Shown here piece after piece: positions 55,805 through 64,000 of a stretch of DNA of 64,000 nt. Both the position numbers and the translations under genes were made by a program. Position 1 is the stretch's first letter, and every line of letters begins with the position of its first letter. Under the pieces are notes generated by a model that had not been told where the DNA came from, searched no databases, and saw only the letters and a list, made by a program, of their open reading frames with translations. The DNA comes from Cryptomeria japonica. Taxonomy: Eukaryota; Streptophyta; Pinopsida; Cupressales; Cupressaceae. The stretch is taken from the NCBI RefSeq assembly GCF_030272615.1, contig NC_081407.1:266363574-266427573 (forward strand), written 5' to 3'.

Positions 55805-56183
55805 TCTGTCTCTCTCTCTCACTCACTTGTCTAATTTTCTCCCCTATCTCTCTATTTATTTTCCTCCTTAACTGTGCAATGTAGACATTAAAGAGCTCTT
55901 ACAACTAAATAATCATATCCTTAATCAAATGTGAAGGCATGCCAGCCTAAGCATAACTCCCCAAGGACATGTGGTATCTTAGATTGTTGGCACTCTCTCC
56001 CTCTCTCACACTCACTTGTCTAATTTTCTCCCCCTATCTCTCTATTTATTTTTCTCCTTAACTATGCAATGTAGACATTAAAGAGGTCTTACAGCTAAAT
56101 AATCATATCCTTAATCAAATGTGAAATGGCACGCCATCCTAAGCATAACTTCCCAAGGGCACATGGTATCTTAGATTGTTGGC
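55805..56183. repeat. Tandem duplication, unit about 185 bp
   Basis: Two close copies from the CTCTCTCACTCACTTGTC-type start to ATCTTAGATTGTTGGCA (ends at about 55,989 and 56,183). Confidence 0.85.
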
Positions 56184-56189
56184 ATGAAA

Positions 56190-56875
56190 TGACTAATGAA
56201 AAATCAATTTATCTTTCTTCCTTTCTCTTCCTATATATCTCTTTCTCTTCCAATATATCTTTATGTCTCTTTCCTCTCTCCTTTATTTCTCCCCATTTCA
56301 ATCTCCATATCTCTATCTATTTGTTTATCTCTACTCTTTATCTCTCTCGCTCTTTCGATCTCTATATCTTAAATATTATTTTTATCTCTCTACCACTCTA
56401 TTTCACCATCTATATCTCTCTATCTCTCCCTCTCCATCTCCCTTTTCCTCTATATTGCTCTATCTCTTTCTCCCTATATCTCCTTTCCCATCTCTATATG
56501 TCTCTCTTTATCTCTTCATCTACCTCTCTCAATCTCTCTCTTTCTATTTGTCTCTCTTCCACTTTTTCTCTATCTTCATCTCTACCTTCATTTCCCTCTC
56601 TCTCCCTCTTTTTCTAGACATGTATCCCTCTCTCTATCCATCCATCTCTCCACTTTTCCCTTTTCCTTGACTTCTATATCTATATATCATTATCTCTCAG
56701 TCTCATTATGCCTCTATATCTCCCCCTTTCTCCATATATTACTATTTCTCTCTCTCCGTATCCATCCCCTTCTCCTTCTCCTTCTCCACCTACATAAAAA
56801 TCTTCATCTCCATCTCCTTTCCCCCCTCCTCATGCCCTCTTTCTATCCCTATATCTCCCTCTCTCCTATTGCAGA
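56190..56875 (+). repeat. Pyrimidine-rich (TCTC/TATCTC) low-complexity tract
   Basis: Nearly pure C and T with TATCTCTC units on the plus strand. The open frames (up to 163 codons of Ser, Leu, Tyr and Phe) are by-products. Confidence 0.93.
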
Positions 56876-56879
56876 CATA

Positions 56880-58720
56880 ACATAATTAAAACGGTAGGCA
56901 AAAATAAAGCTTGTTTGTGTTGATTTCACTCCCAACTTGTAAGAATGCTTTCCCTTTTTAATTTTTCAAACTTATAGAGTGATTAGCATAAAATATTTAT
57001 TATATTATATTTAATTTTGAAGAATTATGACAACTAACATTTGTCAAATTGTCTTGAAGCCTCATCTTACAAATAAATGTCACACTGTGGTCACCCTATC
57101 ATTTAGATTAAATTGCGCCCAAGGAAAATATTTCCAGTGAGGCATTTTTTATTAATTAAATAATTAATATATTATTATTTAAGATAATTTAATTGATTAC
57201 ACAGATATATGATATAATTGATAAAAAAAGGTTAAAATTATTTACTTTTATATGGGATTAAAATGATATTTTTTTATAACTTTCTATGCCATCTAATTTT
57301 AAATTCTATTATTTATCTTAAAATTTTAAAGCTTTGTTAGATTGACAATCCTACACTTTGTCTTGGTTTAGTCTCGTATTTACATAGTTATGATTGTCTG
57401 TAATAACCCTTGCTGAAAATTATATCACATTTATAGTTTCTTTAAACTCTACTTCAAGTTTGCAATTATGAATATTATGTGAAATTAGGTATAAAGGAAA
57501 TTTCACCAAAACACCACTTTATGAACCTAAAACTTAATGCAACCAAAAATATTCTCCACTAATGTTATTGACATCACTATTTCTTCTAAGTACATTAGAT
57601 AAGAGTCATAACATCTGCTGCAAAATACACCACAAGATCTCCCAAAATAGGGGCTCAAACATTAAGGAAATCAACTACAAACTTCAAATAAATCCTCCAA
57701 ATTATAGATAAATGTTTACAATTGAATTAGAGCTTCCACAATATCATAAGAACAAAAAAATATATTGCTAAAAATAGAAACACCAAACTGTCACTAATAC
57801 TTTGCTCTAAGCACTCCAAACTTCTACAAACACCTACAAACACCCTAAGAAAATAATACAAATGCAAAGATCTTCTACAGATATACAATCTTTGGGTGAG
57901 ATTGCCTCTAGAGACTCTTAGAACCACTGCCCTTGAGCCTCAATCTACTTAGTTTATCAATCTTGGAGATTCACCTTCTTTGGTTTACCAGCCTCTAAAG
58001 GAAAACAACTTTTGCCTATTGAAAATGACAAGATAGAATGAGTCCAAATGGAGCCAATTCCATGCTTTTATGAAATCACTATTATAATTCAAATTCAAAC
58101 CAAAATGAGCACCAAAAATACCACTCCCAAGTAGAGAAAACTTTCCTCTTTCAAGTGTCTCCAAACTCCTACAACACCCAAAGAACTTGTCATTTGCCAA
58201 CAAATGTCAAACGGGCAATGAAATTCAAAATGTTGCTAAAATAAGACTTTCCAAGAACCCACACCATCGCTTGAGTAGAAAATTCAAAATAATATCTTTG
58301 ATAATAAATCACTATTGTTGATTTGATTAAATCACCCAAAAAGATATTATTTGTCAGTCTTATCCAAAAGGCCCTATTTACTATTTTTGGAAAGTCAAGC
58401 TCACTAAAAATAGGAAGTGTTGATTTTTGAAAGGGGACATTATAAAAATTAAATGAATAATCTTTCCAAATGTATCCTATCATAGTTGACTTACTATTTT
58501 TGGCCAATGGAGACTTAGTAAGTGTTATTTTTAGAAAAAGGGACATGACATTGTCACACTTGCAACTTTAATTTTGCTAGATATTATTTTAAACTTGCTC
58601 CATGACCTTAAACATCACATATAGGATCCTTATAATCTTCATCAACTCTAATATGTAAGAATGATAGTTCTCAGAAGTACCATTACAAGTTGCTATGCTA
58701 AGGATGAGAATTCAATTAGG
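56880..58720. other. Non-coding stretch, possible decayed LTR on the minus strand
   Basis: No recognised gene; minus-strand frames at 57,727, 57,985 and 58,190 have no domain. The minus-strand text TGTCATGTCCC at about 58,548 resembles the start of some plant LTRs, but no end or duplication was found. Confidence 0.35.
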
Positions 58721-59774
58721 GGGCAAAAGCATGGAGTTGTGTCACACTTTGGGCCAACTAAGGGTAGTTTGGTCGGACTCAGTCTGGTTGAACTACCCCT
58801 GGGCCACGTGGCACCACATGGCATTTGCGTGGCACCAAAATGGCATCGGGAGTCCAGCCAAACTGAGTTTGGTCAGACTTAATTCGACCGAACTCCCTTA
58901 GTTCAAATGCTTTCATTAAAAAAAAATCAATTTTTTTTAATTGTTAGAACTAAGGTTAGTCCGGTCGGATTGAGTTCGGCCAAACTAGCCTATGTTTCAT
59001 GTGATGTGGCACAAAAAAGGTGAAAAAATCCATATTTTTGAAACTTTTCACTTATGCTCATTTTTTCTTCAAGCATTTTTTTTTTTTTTACAAAAATCGA
59101 AAAATACCCTTTTGTAGAGCTCGAAGTCATGAATCTAGACATATATTTTTTTAGTATTTTGATAACTTTTAATATTTTTTATTAATTAAACATTGTGAGT
59201 ATCTTTTTAAAGTTAAAAAAGAGCCTGATTAGAAATTTAAAAAGAAAATATTAAATGATATTAAAAAAAATTGAAAAAAATATTTTTCACTAGATGAGAG
59301 AATCTTCTCGAAAAAGGTATTTTTTTTTTGTTAATGATAAATTTAGTAGTCAAAAGGTGACACTAAATGAAAACTGTCAAATTTAGCTATGTTGGACTTC
59401 AAAATATTATAACGAGAAAAATATACATCAAAATTATTATTATTTTTTTTAACACTGCATATATATGTTCTCTATTTGGAAAAAAAAATCTGAAAAAATA
59501 AAGTTTGTTTTTAATTTTTTTTGGTGATGTCGACTAGAAACCCTAATTTTCAGCATTTTTCAACAATGAATTTTTTTTCTTTGAATTTATAAAAAAAAAT
59601 ATCAATTTAAAAATTAACAAACCTAAATCTCATTAATATTTCTACATTTTATTAGTTTACGTCATTTCAAAATTCAATTTAGAAATGTCACTTTTATGTG
59701 GTCGAAGTTAAACAATTTTAGTTGTGTTGGTTGGTTTCTTTATAAAAGTGTGACATAGGTTTGTGCTTTTACCC
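58721..59774. mobile_element. Non-autonomous DNA transposon of the same group (1,054 bp)
   Basis: Left end GGGCAAAAGCA...TGTCACACTTT and right end, reverse complemented, GGGTAAAAGCA...TGTCACACTTT form inverted repeats. The flanking 4 bp are identical, TAGG at 58,717-58,720 and 59,775-59,778. No coding capacity. Seven 14-bp palindromes sit inside the left end. Terminal start, duplication length and palindrome layout match the 22.8-kb element, although the palindrome sequence differs. Confidence 0.75.
58766..58986. repeat. Subterminal 14-bp palindrome cluster of the 1.05-kb element
   Basis: Copies near AGTTTGGTCGGACT start at 58,766, 58,781, 58,851, 58,866, 58,881, 58,958 and 58,973. Neighbours within a group are exactly 15 bp apart. 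Confidence 0.82.
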
Positions 59775-60119
59775 TAGGTTCCTACTTTATCTTAAGCCCT
59801 TAGATCTATTCAATGATGTTGATCAAGTTTCAACACATTCAAGTAAGAAAATCAAATGCCTATGACAATCCTTATGATCTCATATGTTGATGGAATGATC
59901 CTTAAGTAATGCTTTACTGATATGTGAATGAGTCGATACAATCAAACCAATTTTTTTTCAATAACTTCATACATATTCAATGAAAATGATATTGTCATAT
60001 GCAATTTCCAAGTGACTTCCTCCATTGGCACTTTCCTCCCTACAAAACCCCTTACCAATTAGTATTATGAATGGCATGCCAAATATCATACTTGAAAATA
60101 TTTTATGTTCAGATCCCTC
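59775..60119. other. Non-coding spacer
   Basis: No gene or element recognised apart from the TAGG duplication at its start. Confidence 0.5.
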
Positions 60120-60525
60120 AAATGCCTTCTCTCTATTTTTCTCTCTCATTCACTCTGGATCTCTTCCTCTATCAATCCTACTACACATCTCTCTCTATCT
60201 CCCTCTCACTTGTCTCTTTATATCTTCCTATCCACATCTTTCTCTACCTCTATCTATTTCCCTATCTATTCTTATCTCTTTATATCACACCCCTCTTTTT
60301 TCTCTCCCTCTCTCTAGCTATCTCATTATCTCTCTTTACCCCTATATCTTTTTCTTTCTCTACCTCTTTATATATCACTTCCTATTTGTATATTTATCTT
60401 TCTCTCTCACACTCTCTCACACTCTCTCATTCTCCCCCTCTCTATATATTTATCTCTTCTATCTATATGCATCCCTCACTCCTCTATCTCTTTATCTCTC
60501 CCTCACCTTCTCCTTATCCACGAGG
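60120..60525 (+). repeat. Second pyrimidine-rich low-complexity tract
   Basis: CT/TATCTC-rich sequence like 56,190-56,875. ORFs of 70-182 codons across it are composition by-products. Confidence 0.93.
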
Positions 60526-61842
60526 TATTGAACAAATATATATAAAAAAAGTAAGTCAAAATTTTCCCTCTTTGACCATCCAAACCTATCCGGCATACCC
60601 ATCACACACTAAGGTGTGATTGCTAGTCATTATGTTTATTAATGCCTGAACAAAATGATACTATGTTACCAAATTTCATCAAATTCATCTAGAACATGTA
60701 CAATGAAACACAAGGTAACCCTTTACAAGTAGGTTTTTAAATAGCTCTTGTTAATTGTCTTTCTATTTATAAATTGTTTATAAAAAAAATTGTGTATGTT
60801 TTTTTGTGCAATGTATTGTAATCAATAATCTGTTATCAAGAAAAAGAAAAGTGAAAAAGAAGGATTACAAAATTAGATTGAAAATAATATGAGAGAAAGT
60901 AGGAACCACAATTGTTCAATACCAAGGCCGAACATTAGGCCTTGTGGTTTTTTTCTTTTGGGAATGTTCCTAATCTTTAGAACTTAAACTAAGAAGGTTT
61001 TTTTCTATTCCCATTCATTAATATGTGTCCCTCTCACCAATATCAAATTGCTTCATGGTATTATCCAATGCTTTGCCTAGAATTTCTTGGTGATTGTTAA
61101 TATTATTGTTTTTAGTTACTGTAAAGAAATGTTTAGGTGAGTCTAAAGTTTAAGATGCTCTAATTGTTTTGTTTTTTTACTTATTCTAATATAAAAATTA
61201 TAATGAAGTTAGAGTTGGTTTTAAAATGAAATTGAAAAAGATGTTCTAAATTATTATTTGGTGTTATAGAAGGTGCAAAATTTTAATTATGGTTTAAGAA
61301 AAGTAAGATTATGACATGCTGAGGGTTATGCATGTCAATTTTGTATCTTAAGATGCTTGATATTTGATATTAGGAATTATTTATTCATTTTCAAACAATT
61401 TTCTTAATGATTAACTATAGAATAAAAGTAATAATGTTGTCTATTAGGTTTATTGTTTTAGGTGTCTTTTTTGATTTTGTTGTTTGTTCTATTGTTTGTA
61501 ATAAATAATACAATTGTGATGTTGGTGTGAATGGTTGTATTATAATGCTCACCTCCAATTTAAATTTTTATATAATAGATCTCTCACTTTTTTCTATCAA
61601 GATAATTTTTTGATGAATAAGTGTTTCATTATCATTTATTGGAAAATAATGGTAAACATATTCACAAAACAAGGTGGGTGGATAAGAAATTGCGCCATAA
61701 TAGTCTAAACGAGGTCAAAGCATGGATCAAAAAATAAATTTAAAAACTAGTCACTAGATGGCAACAATAGAAGAAAAAGGAGAGAAGGGTCTTAACCATT
61801 CAACTTGCCCCACACATCAACAAAGTCCAGAGTATTCACGAT
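60526..61842. other. Non-coding stretch
   Basis: AT-rich, no ORF, no repeat structure recognised. Confidence 0.55.
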
Positions 61843-62775
61843 AAGATCTCATCCATCATCATCATTCTCTTTATCTTTATCATCATGAATTTATAAATAT
61901 CTAGTGCTAATTGAAGAAACTTGTTGGAATCAAACTCATATAGAAGCTCCACAAAGATGCCATCCACAAGCACCACTCATGGGATGTGGAGAGGTTGAGT
62001 GTTATTGAGCAGATTATGGTGCACTCTAATACCTACAAAATTCTCTACCAAATGGGGAAGAAGATCGTGATCAAAAAAATTTAAGGCTATTGCATATTTA
62101 TTTGTTTTGTGATCAATGTTTGTCCATTGTTCTTTAGTTTGCCTTCATGATATGCAAATTAATTGTTTAGATATATAGGGGTTTTGATGACCCATTAAGT
62201 ATTTGGTCAAGAATTGGTTTTCAAATTTTATTAAATTCAACAACTTTAGTCTTAACATATACATTCCCATCACTTATAAATAATGGGAAGTGGAGTAAAC
62301 ATGAGTATGTGAGGATATTTTGGTGAACAGGAAAATTTGTGGGAGATAGATTCAATGGCTGCCATAATATTTTTGGTGATGATTATACACAAATTAATTA
62401 TCACCATAGAAGTGTGTTAGTGAATTCACCTTTGAACTACTAAGCCAACATGTGGAAGACTTGAGGGCAAAATTATATTAAGTGAAATAAAAAATGAAAA
62501 TTTATATATTAATGTTTCTAGTAATATAAGGCATAGGAAGATTCTCCATGAGAGTTGAGCTAAATAAAAAAAAAGGACCATAATGGATTTTAACATTTCT
62601 ATACACAACCTTCCTAATCATAATGTTTGATTCTTTTCTATTATAAAAATTAATATGATTATTTTTTAGCATATGTTCCATTACTAAATCCAAATTTTTC
62701 TTTGGATTGAAAACAGATTACTAATATTAAAAAAAATACATCTTATGTAAGCTTGTTATACCATTAGTGTTATGT
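61843..62775 (+). repeat. Dispersed repeat, right copy (pair with 1-935)
   Basis: Same orientation as 1-935, about 61 kb away, with moderate divergence throughout. Begins near AGATCTCATCCATC and ends near CATTAGTGTTATGT. Confidence 0.7.
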
Positions 62776-64000
62776 GTTGGTAGTAACGCTTGGCATTTGA
62801 TGCCAAAAACATCTATGATGTATATGGCGTGTCTTCTATGGTGTCTATGGTATATATGATGTGCTCTCTATGGTGTCTATGTATAAGGTGTGCCTCTAGT
62901 ACAATGATATGTATGGGTGTATGTTTTGGATGGTTTAGACCACAATGGAAATATGCTATAAGTTGTTTTTGTAACATTGTTCACTTTGGTTATATAAGTA
63001 AGATCTACTTGCTTGGATTTTCTTTGTGATGCTCAAGTGTTCTTTGTGATACTCAAGTATAAAATCACAACCATTTCAAAATAATTTCATCATATCAAAG
63101 CATAATATTGTTTCTCTTTCATTATGGTTACTATCAAGAAGCATGTTCAAATGCAGTGACAATGTTTTAAGACTTGTATTATGACAAAGTCATAAACCCT
63201 CATTAAGGGTTTATAAGATTGTTTTATAAAACAAATTTATTTCTCAGTGGAGTCATCTACCAATATCAAGTCTTGGCAATTGTACAAATTGTTTTCTTGA
63301 GAGGTTTACCATTAGAATGCAATTATGAGTTTTCAAGGCAATTAGACAGGTGATTTTTTAACTTCAACAGGTTCAACAAGTTTGTCGATAGAGTGTTCAA
63401 CTTGAACAAGTTGGTCAATAGAGTGTTCAACTTGAACAAGTTGCTACATAACTAAGTCTTTGAAAACAAATGATGATAAGATATAAAAATAATGATATTC
63501 TTTATGTGTTTTTTTTATGAGATATGATATAAGAAAAGTGTTGCAATAGAGGGAATGTGTCGAATGCATGGAAAGTAATCTTGACAGTCTCTTTTCATAA
63601 TGAAAGAGCAGTGATATTCTGTGTATTGAAGCAATGTCCAAGTAATGAAAGATTCTACATATAAAAGTCTATAATTTACAATAAATGTGAGAAAAAGTGC
63701 TTGACAAGTCTATACTTCTTTTGTTTCATGATTTTCATAACATTGTTGTTGGGTTTTGGTGCTCTTGATTGTGAATACAGAGTTGTGATAGAGTCAGTGA
63801 AATGAATTGAAAACAAAGTTTAATCTCTGTAATTTTCTTGTCCTTAGATCATTGGATATTGTTATAGAGCCAATGAGGTAGTGGTAATGTTTGCCAGTGA
63901 GGGATCAACTTTGTAACCAATGAAGTTCTTCATAGTGAATGGTTCAAAGTGGTTTTTTTACCCTTTTAAGGGTTTTCTACTTCTAAAAATTGTGTTCTCT
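62776..64000. repeat. Non-coding end of window with a short tandem repeat
   Basis: 63,381-63,440 holds two 30-bp units (AGAGTGTTCAACTTGAACAA) with partial copies on both sides. 62,820-62,890 has short repeats of CTATGGTGT. No gene recognised. Confidence 0.6.

Noticed and set aside
57360-58560. Minus-strand LTR or gene (frames at 57,727, 57,985 and 58,190)
   Set aside because: An LTR-like start on the minus strand only; no domain in the frames and no boundary evidence.
56126-60619. ORFs of 70-182 codons rich in Ser, Leu, Tyr and Phe over CT tracts
   Set aside because: Pyrimidine low-complexity sequence. Hydrophobic look-alikes of membrane proteins come from TCT/CTC/TAT codons.
1-62775. The two end repeats as LTRs of one giant element
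   Set aside because: No TG...CA ends, primer site or target duplication could be placed, and the enclosed DNA is a mosaic of unrelated, independently bounded insertions.
1-64000. CRISPR arrays, tRNA or rRNA genes, bacterial promoters
   Set aside because: No regularly spaced identical short repeats with unique spacers, no cloverleaf or rRNA motifs seen. The tRNA-like similarities are retrotransposon primer sites.

Overview
The window looks like repeat-dominated nuclear DNA of a seed plant with a large genome. A gymnosperm is plausible, but that is an inference from long solo LTRs, plant-type L1 LINEs and very dense nesting, not something I can prove. It is AT-rich and has no bacterial-style operons. 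I see no convincing intact host gene, no tRNA or rRNA gene and no CRISPR array. The only cellular-type gene I recognise is a broken F-box/LRR gene near 35-44 kb. Nearly everything else is transposable elements, their fragments and simple repeats.

Layout. 1-935: a dispersed repeat that recurs near the far end (61,843-62,775). 2,355-6,091: a minus-strand Ty1/copia-type, gag-only LTR retrotransposon with perfect 5-bp target duplications, split by a 1.6-kb solo LTR that has its own 5-bp duplications. 6,386-8,189 and 30,970 onward: remains of one DNA transposon (copy 1). Inside it sits a second, about 22.8-kb relative (8,190-30,965) bounded by GGGTA-starting terminal inverted repeats and the 4-bp duplication ATGC. 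The big element has two convergent genes. A multi-exon companion gene on the plus strand (8,564-16,959) encodes a Cys-rich, Lys-rich protein. A transposase-like gene lies on the minus strand (26,004-19,716). Between and around them are clusters of 14-bp palindromes, a repeat array of about 360 bp, a rearranged partial copy of its own 3' half, a copia gag-only element (21,341-24,708), a solo LTR (11,029-12,190) and long purine tracts. A 1.05-kb non-autonomous element at 58,721-59,774 shares the TIR start, the 4-bp target duplication and the palindrome architecture, so the window appears to hold three members of one DNA-transposon group.

33,984-34,572: two small foldback/MITE-like elements. 35,033-44,425: F-box/LRR pseudogene, with an L1 LINE (minus strand, 35,930-43,646) inserted at an exon-intron junction. 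44,915-54,866: a second L1 LINE on the plus strand, split by a 1.85-kb solo LTR. Both LINEs carry, inside their target-site duplications and downstream of the RNase H domain, a third ORF of shared descent. 54,880-64,000 is non-coding: tandem duplications, pyrimidine-rich tracts, the 1.05-kb DNA element and the second copy of the terminal dispersed repeat.

How the parts relate. The transposase gene and the companion gene converge, and each starts just inside a cluster of palindromes. This resembles elements in which an element-encoded DNA-binding protein recognises subterminal repeats. All copies seen here carry stops or frameshifts, so nothing in this group is likely to be active from this locus. 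The copia gag at 21,484-22,434 is the only long uninterrupted element ORF. Homology statements come from motif recognition and memory; no database search was run.
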